Below, piece after piece: positions 8,235-17,633 of a stretch of DNA of 64,000 bases. Every line of letters begins with the position of its first letter. Within the stretch, counting starts at the first letter, position 1. Origin of the DNA: an uncultured Bacteroidales bacterium (GTDB lineage Bacteria; Bacteroidota; Bacteroidia; Bacteroidales; SZUA-534). The stretch is from assembly GCA_902790595.1 (NCBI GenBank), contig CADASL010000008.1, positions 62,001 through 126,000 of the forward strand, in the 5' to 3' direction. A program made the position numbers and the translations under genes. The notes under the pieces were generated by a model. That model worked only from the letters and a program-made list of their open reading frames with translations. It was not told the origin of the DNA and made no database searches.

Positions 8235-8242
8235 TATTTTTG
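8235..8242 (+). promoter_or_regulatory. Putative -7 element for apbE
   Basis: TATTTTTG matches TAnnTTTG exactly and lies 17 bases before the apbE ATG at 8260. This placement also argues against the longer GTG start at 8242, which would begin inside the promoter. No clear -33 TTG is seen. Confidence 0.5.
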
Positions 8243-8259
8243 TGCACAAATATTTCGGT

Positions 8260-9255
8260 ATGAAAAAACTCGTTTTCGCATTTCTTGTAGCGGCTGTTGC
8301 AGCTTGTTCAGTGCAAACTGACCGCTATTTCACAAGCGACGGCTTTATACAAGGAACCACTTATCATATTGTGTATAAGCATAATGCCGATTTGAGCGTA
8401 CAAATTGCACGCGAACTGCACCGCTTCGACACAGCGTTGAGCGCCTATATTCCCGAATCGACCATCAGCCGAGTGAACAACAATCAGATAACCGAAACCA
8501 ACGACACGCTTTTTCTGAATTGTATGCGGCGTGCGTTCGAGATTTCCGAACTTACCCGTGGCGCAATGGACATCACCGTTAGTCCGCTTGTGAATGCGTG
8601 GGGCTTTGGTTTCAGCAAGAAAGAGCACGTCAATCAACAACTTATCGATAGTTTGAAACAGTTTTGCGGCTATCAGAAAATACATATCAATGGCAACCAA
8701 ATCGTTAAAGACGACCCGCGTGTTCAACTGAATGCCAATTGTATAGCGCAGGGGCAGTCGGTTGATGTGATTGCCGAAATGTTTGAACAGATGGGCATCC
8801 GCGATTATATGGTTGAAATTGGCGGCGAAGTGCGGGCTAACGGCTTGAATTCCAAAGGAGTGCTATGGCGCATCGGCATCGACAAGCCAATTGACGACAC
8901 CACCGCAACCGGCAACCACGAGTTTCAGGATATTGTCTCGCTCGATAATAGAAGCCTTTCAACATCAGGTAATTACCATAAGTTCTATGTTGAAGATGGA
9001 GTCCGCTATTCACACACTATCAATCCGGCCACGGGCTATCCGGCGCGCAACAGCCTGCTGAGTGCGTCAATCGCCGGTCACGACTGCATCACTACCGATG
9101 CGCTGGCCACAGCTTGTATGGTTGTGGGTGTTGAAGCCGCCGCTGCAATGTGCGACACTCTGTCCGGAATCGACTACTATTTCATCTATTCCGACTCGAC
9201 GGGCGAGTTTAAAACCATGATTTCCAAAGGATTTGAAGCAATGATTTTAAAATAA
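8260..9255 (+). CDS. apbE: FAD:protein FMN transferase, lipoprotein
   Basis: The 331-residue protein has a lipobox (AAVAAC, Cys16) and the full ApbE pattern: DITVSPLVNAWGFG (104-117), VEIGGEVRANG (185-195), STSGNYHKF (234-242), HTINPATGYP (252-261) and the metal-binding TTDALATA (278-285). ApbE uses FAD and Mg2+ to attach FMN through a phosphoester bond to Thr in the SGAT-like motifs of NqrB and NqrC, acting on the periplasmic side. Both targets are encoded just upstream, and only the ATPase gene intervenes. The start at 8260 gives a clean lipoprotein signal. A lipoprotein metallo-hydrolase follows after 6 bases and is probably cotranscribed. Confidence 0.95.
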   Translation: MKKLVFAFLVAAVAACSVQTDRYFTSDGFIQGTTYHIVYKHNADLSVQIARELHRFDTALSAYIPESTISRVNNNQITETNDTLFLNCMRRAFEISELTRGAMDITVSPLVNAWGFGFSKKEHVNQQLIDSLKQFCGYQKIHINGNQIVKDDPRVQLNANCIAQGQSVDVIAEMFEQMGIRDYMVEIGGEVRANGLNSKGVLWRIGIDKPIDDTTATGNHEFQDIVSLDNRSLSTSGNYHKFYVEDGVRYSHTINPATGYPARNSLLSASIAGHDCITTDALATACMVVGVEAAAAMCDTLSGIDYYFIYSDSTGEFKTMISKGFEAMILK

Positions 9256-9261
9256 TTTGTT

Positions 9262-10095
9262 ATGAAAAAGTTTTCTGTAATTCTGTTTGCCGGTCTGTGC
9301 CTGATGGGCTGCAACTCGGCAACAACGGTTAAACAACAGCCTGTCGCTAATGGCGAAGTGCTTGCTTTTCAAGTCGATGGACTGAATGTTACTTGGATTC
9401 AGGACAATGCCGGCGAGCGTTTGATGCCCGTTCGTCTGTTCCCCGAAGCTGATTCGGCACTGATTGACAGCCTTGGTGTGCGCGATGGCGTTCCATCGTC
9501 AGTCAGCACATTCCTTCTTCAGATTGACGGCAAGAATCTGCTGTTCGATACCGGTCTTGGTGGCTCGAACGGCAACCTTGAGCGCCGTCTCGACTCGCTT
9601 GGCGTGCCCGCGTCGAAAATCGACTATCTGTTCATTACGCATTTCCACGGCGACCACATTGGCGGAATGCTCAAAGGCGACACGGTTGTTTTTGAAAACG
9701 CTCAAGTTTACGCCGCTCAGCCCGAGTACGATGCGTGGGTAACCAATGCCCAACCCGGTCAGAACGCTCAGCAAATCAACACTATGAAGGCATACGAAGC
9801 CAACTTGCACTTGTTCAATTTTGGCGACACTCTGCCTATGGACGTTGTTGCCATCGATGCCAAAGGACACACACCGGGCCACACCGCTTTTCAGCGCGGT
9901 CGTCTGCTTATGGTTGGCGATTTGATGCACGGTGCCGCTCTGCAAATGGTGAATCCCGAAATCTGCGCATCGTTCGATGCCGACAAACCGGCCGCTGTTG
10001 AAAGCCGCCGCCGTCTGCTGCAATATGCCGCCGACAACAATCTGGTGATGGTTGGTATGCATTTGCCGCAGCTTAAGGCAGAAGATTTCAAGTAA
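9262..10095 (+). CDS. Metallo-beta-lactamase-fold hydrolase, lipoprotein
   Basis: The 277-residue protein starts with a lipoprotein signal (GLCLMGC, Cys17). The zinc motif THFHGDH lies at 126-132, with His127, His129, Asp131 and His132. It is followed by KGHTPGHTAF near 210 and a VGDLMHGA segment supplying further ligands. The pattern resembles the lactonase-like MBL group (AiiA/PPH type), but the substrate cannot be read from sequence. It sits 6 bases after apbE on the same strand, and a shared terminator follows. A link to flavin transfer is not implied. Confidence 0.85.
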   Translation: MKKFSVILFAGLCLMGCNSATTVKQQPVANGEVLAFQVDGLNVTWIQDNAGERLMPVRLFPEADSALIDSLGVRDGVPSSVSTFLLQIDGKNLLFDTGLGGSNGNLERRLDSLGVPASKIDYLFITHFHGDHIGGMLKGDTVVFENAQVYAAQPEYDAWVTNAQPGQNAQQINTMKAYEANLHLFNFGDTLPMDVVAIDAKGHTPGHTAFQRGRLLMVGDLMHGAALQMVNPEICASFDADKPAAVESRRRLLQYAADNNLVMVGMHLPQLKAEDFK

Positions 10096-10113
10096 TCATT
10101 CTATATAGGCAAC

Positions 10114-10147
10114 AAAAAAGCCATTGTCGGTTTCGGCAATGGCTTTT
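10114..10147. terminator. Bidirectional terminator between the MBL gene and murF
   Basis: AAAAAGCCATTG pairs with CAATGGCTTTT around TCGGTTTCGG. There are A-runs on one side and T-runs on the other, so it can end both convergent genes. Confidence 0.8.
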
Positions 10148-10165
10148 CTGTTATCAGTGGTCAGC

Positions 10166-11488
10166 TTACACGAACGGGACAATTTTGTCCATCTTCATTC
10201 CGTGCGAGCCTTTAATCAGTATCGATGCGTTGCTGAGTTTTTCTTCAGCCAAATGTTTCGCACAGTCGTCAGAATCGTAGAAGCAGCGGAAATCGTGAGC
10301 GTCTTTGATGTTGCAGAAGTTTCGGCCCACAAAATAAACCTTCTCAAAACCGAGTTTCTTCACCAGACCGATAATCACACCGTGCTCGCGGCTCGTGGCA
10401 TCGCCAAGTTCAAGCATATCGCCGATAATCAGCACTTTATTAGGCAAATCGATTTTTGCGAAATTCTCAATGGCTGTTTCCATACTCGATGGGTTGGCAT
10501 TGTAGCAATCAAGTAGGAGAGAGTTGCCCTTGTCGGTCTTTACCAATTGCGAGCGGCTGTTGTCGGGTACGTAGCTTTCGATAGCTTCTTTTATGCTGCT
10601 GGCGCTGATGCCGAAGTTGTTTCCCACGCACACAGCGGCCAGTGCGTTCTCAAAATTGTATGCGCCAATCAAATGTGTGTTGATGGTGTAGCTCTCGTTG
10701 TCTTTTGTGGTTTCCTCGTTGGCGATTATCTCGTCCGATGGTGCCCATTTAAACGATAGATAAAGAGAGCTGTCGAGTATTTGTCCCTGGCAGTGGGTGA
10801 ATGTTTTTGTGCCGTAGTAGATGATGTTGTGAGGAGGGTTCATATCCTCAAGCGTCTCGTTGTCGTAGTTCACAAAAGCCATTCCGTCATTATCGTGCAA
10901 GTATCTGTAAAGCTCGCCCTTTGTGTCTTTTATGGCGTTGAACGACCCGAATCCTTCAAGGTGAGCGCGTCCTACATTTGTGATGATTCCAAAGTCGGGC
11001 GCCGCAATCTTGCACAGTTTTGCGATTTCGCCCTGATGGCTTGCGCCCATCTCAACAATGCCGAACTCGTGACTTTTGTCCATCGACAGCAGCGTGAGCG
11101 GCACTCCAATGTGGTTGTTGAGGTTGCCTTGAGTGTAGGCCACTTTGTATTTTTTCGACAGTACGCGAGCCGTTAGTTCTTTGGTCGTAGTCTTTCCGTT
11201 TGTTCCGGTTATTGCCAGAATCGGCAGGCCAAGACGTTTGCGGTGGTACGCTGCTAATTTTTGCAGTGTGTCCAGCACGTTTTCAACCAAAATGCAGCGG
11301 TCGCTTTTGTTGTAGGCTTCGTTGTCGATTACAGCGTACTGGCATTTTTTCAAGGCCTGCTCCGCGTAAGCGTTGCCGTCGTTTTTGCCTTTTAGCGCAA
11401 AGAATATCGAATCTTCTGATGCCTTGCGGCTGTCGGTGCAGATGTGCGGATACTTCAGAAAAATCTCGTATAGTGCCGATGTGTTCAT
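10166..11488 (-). CDS. murF: UDP-N-acetylmuramoyl-tripeptide--D-alanyl-D-alanine ligase
   Basis: The 440-residue product is a Mur ligase: ATP-binding TGTNGKTT at 94-101, then NLNNHIGVPLTLL and EMGASHQGEI, and a central YNANPSSM segment. MurF joins D-Ala-D-Ala to the UDP-MurNAc-tripeptide in the cytoplasm, the last soluble step of peptidoglycan precursor synthesis. I chose ATG 11488 (MNTSALYEIF) over the longer frame from 11521, because the added residues overlap the terminator of gldJ. It lies directly downstream of gldJ. That order is also known from Flavobacterium and points to conserved synteny of cell-wall and gliding/T9SS genes. Confidence 0.94.
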   Translation of the reverse strand: MNTSALYEIFLKYPHICTDSRKASEDSIFFALKGKNDGNAYAEQALKKCQYAVIDNEAYNKSDRCILVENVLDTLQKLAAYHRKRLGLPILAITGTNGKTTTKELTARVLSKKYKVAYTQGNLNNHIGVPLTLLSMDKSHEFGIVEMGASHQGEIAKLCKIAAPDFGIITNVGRAHLEGFGSFNAIKDTKGELYRYLHDNDGMAFVNYDNETLEDMNPPHNIIYYGTKTFTHCQGQILDSSLYLSFKWAPSDEIIANEETTKDNESYTINTHLIGAYNFENALAAVCVGNNFGISASSIKEAIESYVPDNSRSQLVKTDKGNSLLLDCYNANPSSMETAIENFAKIDLPNKVLIIGDMLELGDATSREHGVIIGLVKKLGFEKVYFVGRNFCNIKDAHDFRCFYDSDDCAKHLAEEKLSNASILIKGSHGMKMDKIVPFV

Positions 11489-11502
11489 TATCTTAATTGA
11501 AT

Positions 11503-11528
11503 TAAAAAGCCCCGTTTTCACAGGGCTT
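11503..11528 (-). terminator. Terminator after gldJ
   Basis: On the minus strand AAGCCC pairs with GGGCTT around a 10-base loop and is followed by a T-run. It lies between the gldJ stop and the murF start, so murF may have its own promoter or depend on read-through. Confidence 0.6.
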
Positions 11529-11559
11529 AGTTATTTGTTGTTGTCGTTTCCAGTTTTTA

Positions 11560-13038
11560 TCAGTTTCCTTTCGAGTCACCCACGCGGGTCATTGCGCATC
11601 TGAATCCAAGGTCGTCTTGGCTTTGGTTCTCGTCGAGGAACCGACGGGTGCCAGCGCCAAGCCAGTAAATTCTATCGTGCCAGCCACCGCCTTTGTAAAC
11701 TCTCACGTGGTCGCTTACAAGTGAGGTCATATTCTGGTCGGTGCGGTCTTTACCGTTAAAGTACATTCTCTTTGAACCCGGTTCGCGAGATGCGTCCTCA
11801 TTCGAGAAATCGATACTTGACTCAAAGTCACCATCAAGGTAGTTGATGTTGTCGGCAGTTTGATAATTGCGGCGGTCGATAGCCTCTTCCTCAGAGATGT
11901 TGCGGTAGCGCAGACGGCCCAAGCTGTCTTTCTCAGCCACGTTGCCTTCCTCATCGCGTACAAGTGTTTGGAACACGTTGCCACGGAACGGACGGAACTC
12001 CTCAACATCGTCGGCCGAAAGGGTACGGTAAACATCGGCAACCCACTCGTTGACGTTGCCTGCCATACAGTACAAACCGTAATCGTTAGGCCAGTAAGAA
12101 TTTACAGGTGCGGTGATGTCGGCGTTATCGTTCAATGCTCCGGCAACACCCATCATATCACCACGTCCGCGCATTGCATTGGCAACAATGCGGCCTTTGT
12201 CTTTAGCGTTCGGGTTACGGAAACCGTCACCAACCCAGGGGTAGATTTTGCGCTCGTAAACACGCTCACCAACTGATGTGCCGACGATTGACAAAGCTGC
12301 AAATTCCCATTCAGCCTCGGTCGGGAGACGGTATTTGGGAAGCAGCAAGCCGTCTTCCATTCTGATTTTACGGTAATCTTTGTTCGGGTCGAGGTCAACC
12401 ATTTCGTTACCTACAGCACCTTCGTATTGGTGTGCGAGGTAAGCCTCGGTGTTGAAGTTTTGTGCGCCCATCTGGTTCGGATCCTCAAGCAGGAATCCCA
12501 AATTGATGAGGATGCGCTCGTTCACGCGGTCGGTACGCCAAGCGCAGTAGTCATTGGCTTGCAGCCAGTTAACACCAACAACCGGATAGTCTTGGTATGC
12601 CGGGTGGCGGAAATAGTACTCAACGTAAGGCTCGTTGTAAGCCAATTTGCGTCTCCAAACCAATGTGTCGGGGAGTGCCTTTTTGTAAACCTCGGGATAT
12701 TCAACGTAAACCCTTGAAATCCAATACAAATACTCGCGATAGTCAAGGTTGCGGACTTCGGTTTCATCCATATAGAACGATGACACCGACACGCGGCGCG
12801 GAATGTTGTTCCAATCGAACAAAATATCCTGTTCTACGCGGCCCATTGCAAAGGTACCGCCTTCGATGAACACCAAACCCGGGCCGGTTTCCTGCTCATA
12901 CTCACCTTGAAACTTTTCAAAACCACCGTTGTCTGAAAGGTTGTACTCCCAACCAGTGGTTTGCGAAACTTCTTTTCCGCAAGACATTAAAGCCATTGCG
13001 GCAACTGATACTACAATATCTAATTTTCTCACTTTCAT
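11560..13038 (-). CDS. gldJ: Gliding motility/T9SS lipoprotein GldJ
   Basis: The 492-residue lipoprotein (ALMSC, Cys20) carries a formylglycine-generating-enzyme-like (FGE-sulfatase) fold. Typical blocks are EGGTFAMG, SSFYMDETEVRN, YPVVGVNWLQANDYCAWR, YRLPTEAEWEFAA and AGNVNEWVADVY, with the C-terminal GGGWHDR and LGFRCA. The wording NNIPRRVSVSSFYMDETEV near the N-terminus fits GldJ better than GldK. In Flavobacterium GldJ is an outer-membrane lipoprotein needed for gliding and for stability of T9SS components. ATG 13038 gives the clean signal peptide; the longer frame adds an implausible head. Neighbours are porU, porV and murF, as in other Bacteroidota. Confidence 0.92.
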   Translation of the reverse strand: MKVRKLDIVVSVAAMALMSCGKEVSQTTGWEYNLSDNGGFEKFQGEYEQETGPGLVFIEGGTFAMGRVEQDILFDWNNIPRRVSVSSFYMDETEVRNLDYREYLYWISRVYVEYPEVYKKALPDTLVWRRKLAYNEPYVEYYFRHPAYQDYPVVGVNWLQANDYCAWRTDRVNERILINLGFLLEDPNQMGAQNFNTEAYLAHQYEGAVGNEMVDLDPNKDYRKIRMEDGLLLPKYRLPTEAEWEFAALSIVGTSVGERVYERKIYPWVGDGFRNPNAKDKGRIVANAMRGRGDMMGVAGALNDNADITAPVNSYWPNDYGLYCMAGNVNEWVADVYRTLSADDVEEFRPFRGNVFQTLVRDEEGNVAEKDSLGRLRYRNISEEEAIDRRNYQTADNINYLDGDFESSIDFSNEDASREPGSKRMYFNGKDRTDQNMTSLVSDHVRVYKGGGWHDRIYWLGAGTRRFLDENQSQDDLGFRCAMTRVGDSKGN

Positions 13039-13110
13039 AAAAAGTTTTTTTTGTTTATCGTTCTTTATTAGCAACCACAAATATAAATAAAATCGTTAAC
13101 GCCGCACTTT

Positions 13111-14055
13111 TTATCGTAAAAAAGAAGGGCAGTCTATCGATTTGTGTTTTTCTTTCCTGCTCAGCGCAATCAATTTTGTTATCGAAATCTCGTGCGCGTT
13201 ACCCATTTTCACCGTTTTTTTGTTCAAATCAAAATCGTAACTGTATGCTATTCGAAAATCTAACGCTTTGTATCCCAATATTATAGAACTCCAAGGTGCG
13301 TCGGTGCCAATGTTTTTGCGGCAAGCAATCCCCATCAGCATCCAATTCACTTTTCCTATAACGCCAAATTGCAGATTTTGTTGCCTTCCGTGCTGCTGAA
13401 ATATCAAAATTGGCATTATTTCGGCTGTTTTTTTTCGATTAGTGGTCCTGATTTTGTGCACAAAACCGGCGTTCAACGTCATTTTTATGCTTGTTCGCGA
13501 CTCAAATTCGCCAGAAATTTCTTGTCGTGGACGGGTGAGGTGGTCGATAATGAGTCCGGCGAAGAACTTTTTTACGGTGAGTCCGGCACCGATGCCCGCG
13601 TCGAGCTTGATTTTCGACGAGCGGTTGGCCACAAACTCGGTCTGCTCAAAGGTCAGGTCGGAGGCGGAGAGGTATTTCTGCATAACGCCGGCCCTGATTC
13701 CGAACCGCAGTTCCGATTGTAACCCGGTTTTGACAGTGTAGCTATAGGTGCCATAGATGCCTGGCTTGACGAAGGCGGCCGCGTGGTCGTTGCTGAAGCC
13801 GATGCCCGCGCCCATATTTTTCGCCACAGGTATATCGGCCGAGGCTCCGTAGTATTGGAATCCGGCATCGGCCTTGAGCCACTGATTCCGGTAGAAAGTG
13901 TTGAGCCTGAGCTGATTTGCCGAACCGGCCATTGCGGGATTCACGGCGTGGACGTCGTAGCACCAGAGCGTGAGCGGGCTGTCTTGAGCGTTGGCGCAGA
14001 GGCATCCGCACAGCGTTACCATTATTAATAGGTGTTTCAACATTCGTTTCTGCAT
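13111..14055 (-). CDS. PorP/SprF family T9SS outer-membrane protein
   Basis: From ATG 14055 the product is 314 residues with a signal peptide ending near ANAQ. It matches the PorP/SprF pattern: short N-terminal HAVNPAMAGSA, RNQW, GAGIGFSNDHAA and alternating beta-strand segments of a small outer-membrane barrel. Such proteins either belong to the T9SS trans-envelope machine or act as partners of single secreted proteins (SprF with SprB). It stands between gldJ and the divergent porU, so a general secretion role is plausible but not proven. A TTG at 14070 would lengthen it by five residues. Confidence 0.88.
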   Translation of the reverse strand: MQKRMLKHLLIMVTLCGCLCANAQDSPLTLWCYDVHAVNPAMAGSANQLRLNTFYRNQWLKADAGFQYYGASADIPVAKNMGAGIGFSNDHAAAFVKPGIYGTYSYTVKTGLQSELRFGIRAGVMQKYLSASDLTFEQTEFVANRSSKIKLDAGIGAGLTVKKFFAGLIIDHLTRPRQEISGEFESRTSIKMTLNAGFVHKIRTTNRKKTAEIMPILIFQQHGRQQNLQFGVIGKVNWMLMGIACRKNIGTDAPWSSIILGYKALDFRIAYSYDFDLNKKTVKMGNAHEISITKLIALSRKEKHKSIDCPSFLR

Positions 14056-14154
14056 CGGTTTTTGAGGCAATAAAATTAGTTATTCCGCCGTTTGCACTGA
14101 GTTAAACGTTAAAAAAGAACTTATATTTTTATAGCCTTGAAACTTGCAATCGGT

Positions 14155-17100
14155 ATGGTGAGGCTTCTTATATCTTTCTTGTTGATACTGACCACTTTCG
14201 TGACATCGGCGCAAAGCAGCACGGTTGTGACCCCGACAACCAACTCGCTTTTGAGCACGGGCCGGTGGTTTATGATAAAAGTCGATACATCAGGTGTTTA
14301 CCGCATCACATACGAAGAGCTGTTGAAAATTGGTCTCGATAATCCTGCCCAAACGCGCATTTTCAGCTATGGGGGCAGAATATTGCCGATGTATTGCGGA
14401 GTGCCGGTTCCCGACGATTTGAACGAGATTCCAACCTTGAAAGAGACAGGAAGCGACGGTGTTTTTGGCAGCGGCGACTATTTGATTTTCTATGCGCAGG
14501 GGCCGGTGTCGCTTAATTATGATTCGCGGGAGAAGATGTTTGTTCATTCGCACCATTATTACTCTGATTATATTTATCTGCTGCTCACTTCCGATTTGGG
14601 GGCGGGCAAGCCGATGCAGACGGCCGTCAAAAACGATGTTGAACCGGAAATGCTTGTCAACGAGTACGATGCTTACGCTTATTTCGGCCGTGACAAGTAT
14701 AATTTGGTGGAATCGGGGCGGCGGTGGTACGATACCAAATTGGTGGTTAACAGCGCCGATTCGGCACGGTTTGGTTTTGCCAATATCAATCTCGGCGAGC
14801 CAGTCAAAGGTATTGCGGCAGCTGCCGGACGAATGGCTTCTGGGACAACCGCTTATTTCCGTTACAAATATCGCGGACGGGAGGTGGCCCGAAGCTACGT
14901 CAATAGTGCATATACCGACTATCGCTATGCAAGTTACGGGGAGTGCAGTTTCAGTTTCAAAGCTCAGTCGTCCGACATTTGGTTGTCGTTCAGCTTGGCA
15001 AGCTCAAGTGCAACCTCGGAGGGGCATATCGGCTGGATTGGCCTGAACGCGCGCGAGCGGCTAACCTACAATGGCCGGCGGCAGTTGCATTTCCGCGATT
15101 CGCGTTCGGCAAGTGCCAGCGCTGTGAAATATGCTATTGACAATGGCGGCGGCACACCGCGTGTGCTCGACATAACATCACCCACCAATCCGGTTGTGGT
15201 TGAAACTGTTACCGATGGCGCCACAACAAGTTTTGTGGTTCAGCCGAAGGGCACCATCCGCGAGTTTGTGGCGTTCGACAGCCGGAACCTGCTTACGCCA
15301 ATTATGAGCGGCGCCGATTTGGGTGAAGTTGCTAATCAGAATCTGCACGGAGCCTCGACGCCTGATATGCTGATAGTTGCGTACCCCGATTTTGTGCAGC
15401 AGGCCGAAGAGTTGGCCGAGCTTCATCGAGCCATCGATAAACTGAAAGTTCTGGTGGTGACGCAGCAGCAGGTTTTCAACGAGTTTTCGGGGGGAACCCC
15501 CGATGTGGCGGCCGTAAGGAATTTTGCCAGAATGCTTTACAAACGCAATGAAGGCTTCCGCTATCTGCTGCTTTTTGGCGACGGCACCTACGACAACCGC
15601 AACATTACGGGTGCGAACGCCAATCTGCTGCTCACTATGCAGTCGGAAGAGGCCGAATCGACCGACAACAGCTATGTGAGCGACGATTTCTTTGGGATGC
15701 TGGATAATGGTGAGGGCGAGTTCACAGGCACACTCGACATTGCCGTGGGCCGGATGCCGGCTTCCAACACTGGCGAGGCGCAGGCTATGGTTGACAAAAT
15801 CAGACGGCATCTGACTGGGCGCGACCCCGGCGGCTGGTGCAACACCATTGCCATTATTGCCGATGACGAGGAGAGTGGCGATTTTGTGAACGATGCCGAA
15901 GGAATCTGCAATGTGATTGGGCAAACTTCGCCAGAGTACAACATCAATAAGATTTATTTGGATGCTCACACGCAGGTTTCCGGCTCGTCAGGAGCGACAT
16001 ATCCCGAGGTGAACGATCTGATTAAGAAACAGTTTGCCAATGGTGCCGATATTATTGAGTACATTGGGCACGGCGGCACGCGCAAGATGGCGCACGAGTC
16101 GATTTTTATGCTGCAAGACGCAAACGCGTTGGCCAATGCCGGACGGATGCCGGTTTTCATCGCGGCAAGTTGCGAGGTGGGCCGGTTCGACGACCATAAT
16201 TTCACATCGCTCGGCGAGACATTGGTGAAGAACCCCAAAGGCGGTTCCATTGCGGCTTTAGTCACAACTCGTGTGGTTTACAACTCGTCAAACGTTGAGC
16301 TGAGCCGCAACATTTTCGCACAGGGTGTGAGCCACGGATTGCGTGTTGGCGACATTGTGAAGCTTGCAAAAAACGCCACTGGCAGTCTGATGACGGTGAA
16401 CAAGCGCAAGTTCGTGCTGCTTGGCGACCCGGCCATCAGCTTGGCGCACCCCCATAACAAGAACGCCGTGGTGTCGCGCATCAACGGCCGGCCGGCGGGT
16501 GTTCCGCAAGACACCATCAACGCCATCGACACCGTGACCATTGAGGGCTACGTGTGTGACGCCGATGGTAACGTATTGAATTCCAATGGTGTGGTTTACG
16601 CTACGGTCTTCGATAAAAAAACAACCGTTTCAACGCGCGGCAACGACAACAGCTCGCCAATCATCGATTTTGAGATACAAAACAGCGTCCTCTATCAGGG
16701 TAAGGCATCGATAACCGACGGTTTTTACCAGTTCAGTTTCATTATGCCCAAGGACATCGATTACTCATTTGGTCCAGGCAGGATAAGTCTTTACGCTGTT
16801 GCTGACACTGTGGAGGCTGTGGGCTATTCCGACAATATCATCATAGGTGGAACACCACCGAATGCCGAGATTTTGGACTTCGACGGCCCTGAAATCCAAC
16901 TTTTTATGACCGATACCAATTTCGTTGGAGGCTACACGGTGGGCAGCAATCCGGTGGTAATCGCGCGGCTGTTCGACGAGTCTGGCATCAACACCACGGG
17001 TAACGGCATCGGGCACGATATTGTGGCGATGGTCGATTACGATATGCAAACGGCTGTGGTTCTGAACGATTGCTACGAGGGCTACATCGACAAGTACAAC

Positions 17101-17529
17101 TCGGGCGAGCTGCGGTTCAATCTTTACGGTCTGGCCGAAGGCGAGCACACGCTCACGCTCAAGGCTTGGGACATATACAACAATCCGTCGGAGGCGGAGA
17201 TTCAGTTTGTTGTTCGCGGAAGCGACAAGGCCGCCGTTGGCGAGGTTTACAACTTCCCCAATCCGGCCTCGACCGACACCTATTTCTATATAAATCATAA
17301 TCAGACTGATAACATTGTTGATGTGACCATCACCATTTACGATATGCAGGGCCGGACAGTGGGCCGCGTGAGTGAGGCGAGGGGAGTGGGCGAAACCGCG
17401 CCAATCCACTGGCAGTGCCAGCGCAACGGCCGTCAGCTTGACCGGGGAATCTACATTTACAAAGCCGAGATTTCGGGCACGGCCGGCAAAAGTTCAAAGA
17501 CTGGAAAAATGATTATCGAAAGGCAATAA
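14155..17529 (+). CDS. porU: Type IX secretion system sortase PorU (C25 peptidase family)
   Basis: This gingipain-like C25 protein of about 1124 residues has a signal peptide, an N-terminal PorU domain (GRWFMIKVDTSGVYRITYEEL) and the peptidase core. The catalytic His is in EYIGHGGTRK (about residue 639) and the Cys in FIAASCEVGRFD (about 673). The C-terminus is a T9SS sorting domain (NFPNPASTDTYFYI ... KMIIERQ). PorU removes the sorting domains of cargo at the cell surface and attaches A-LPS. I used ATG 14155; a TTG at 14137 would add six residues, and this genome does use TTG. porV follows in the same orientation, as in Porphyromonas. The gene is intact. Confidence 0.95.
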   Translation: MVRLLISFLLILTTFVTSAQSSTVVTPTTNSLLSTGRWFMIKVDTSGVYRITYEELLKIGLDNPAQTRIFSYGGRILPMYCGVPVPDDLNEIPTLKETGSDGVFGSGDYLIFYAQGPVSLNYDSREKMFVHSHHYYSDYIYLLLTSDLGAGKPMQTAVKNDVEPEMLVNEYDAYAYFGRDKYNLVESGRRWYDTKLVVNSADSARFGFANINLGEPVKGIAAAAGRMASGTTAYFRYKYRGREVARSYVNSAYTDYRYASYGECSFSFKAQSSDIWLSFSLASSSATSEGHIGWIGLNARERLTYNGRRQLHFRDSRSASASAVKYAIDNGGGTPRVLDITSPTNPVVVETVTDGATTSFVVQPKGTIREFVAFDSRNLLTPIMSGADLGEVANQNLHGASTPDMLIVAYPDFVQQAEELAELHRAIDKLKVLVVTQQQVFNEFSGGTPDVAAVRNFARMLYKRNEGFRYLLLFGDGTYDNRNITGANANLLLTMQSEEAESTDNSYVSDDFFGMLDNGEGEFTGTLDIAVGRMPASNTGEAQAMVDKIRRHLTGRDPGGWCNTIAIIADDEESGDFVNDAEGICNVIGQTSPEYNINKIYLDAHTQVSGSSGATYPEVNDLIKKQFANGADIIEYIGHGGTRKMAHESIFMLQDANALANAGRMPVFIAASCEVGRFDDHNFTSLGETLVKNPKGGSIAALVTTRVVYNSSNVELSRNIFAQGVSHGLRVGDIVKLAKNATGSLMTVNKRKFVLLGDPAISLAHPHNKNAVVSRINGRPAGVPQDTINAIDTVTIEGYVCDADGNVLNSNGVVYATVFDKKTTVSTRGNDNSSPIIDFEIQNSVLYQGKASITDGFYQFSFIMPKDIDYSFGPGRISLYAVADTVEAVGYSDNIIIGGTPPNAEILDFDGPEIQLFMTDTNFVGGYTVGSNPVVIARLFDESGINTTGNGIGHDIVAMVDYDMQTAVVLNDCYEGYIDKYNSGELRFNLYGLAEGEHTLTLKAWDIYNNPSEAEIQFVVRGSDKAAVGEVYNFPNPASTDTYFYINHNQTDNIVDVTITIYDMQGRTVGRVSEARGVGETAPIHWQCQRNGRQLDRGIYIYKAEISGTAGKSSKTGKMIIERQ

Positions 17530-17607
17530 AATCGGTCAAAATCAGTTTCTATTGATGTTTTTTTGTGTTTCATCACAATTCAAAATGGTGGTTTTGTATA
17601 ACTCACC

Positions 17608-17615
17608 TATATTTG
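17608..17615 (+). promoter_or_regulatory. Putative -7 element for porV
   Basis: TATATTTG matches TAnnTTTG and lies 18 bases before the porV ATG. It suggests that porV can be transcribed independently of porU. Confidence 0.5.
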
Positions 17616-17633
17616 CAATGCAAAATTTATGGT

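Noticed and set aside
8041..8247. N-terminal extension of the ATPase gene
   Set aside because: It would translate the 35-bp repeat and an AT-rich spacer; the family N-terminus starts at 8040.
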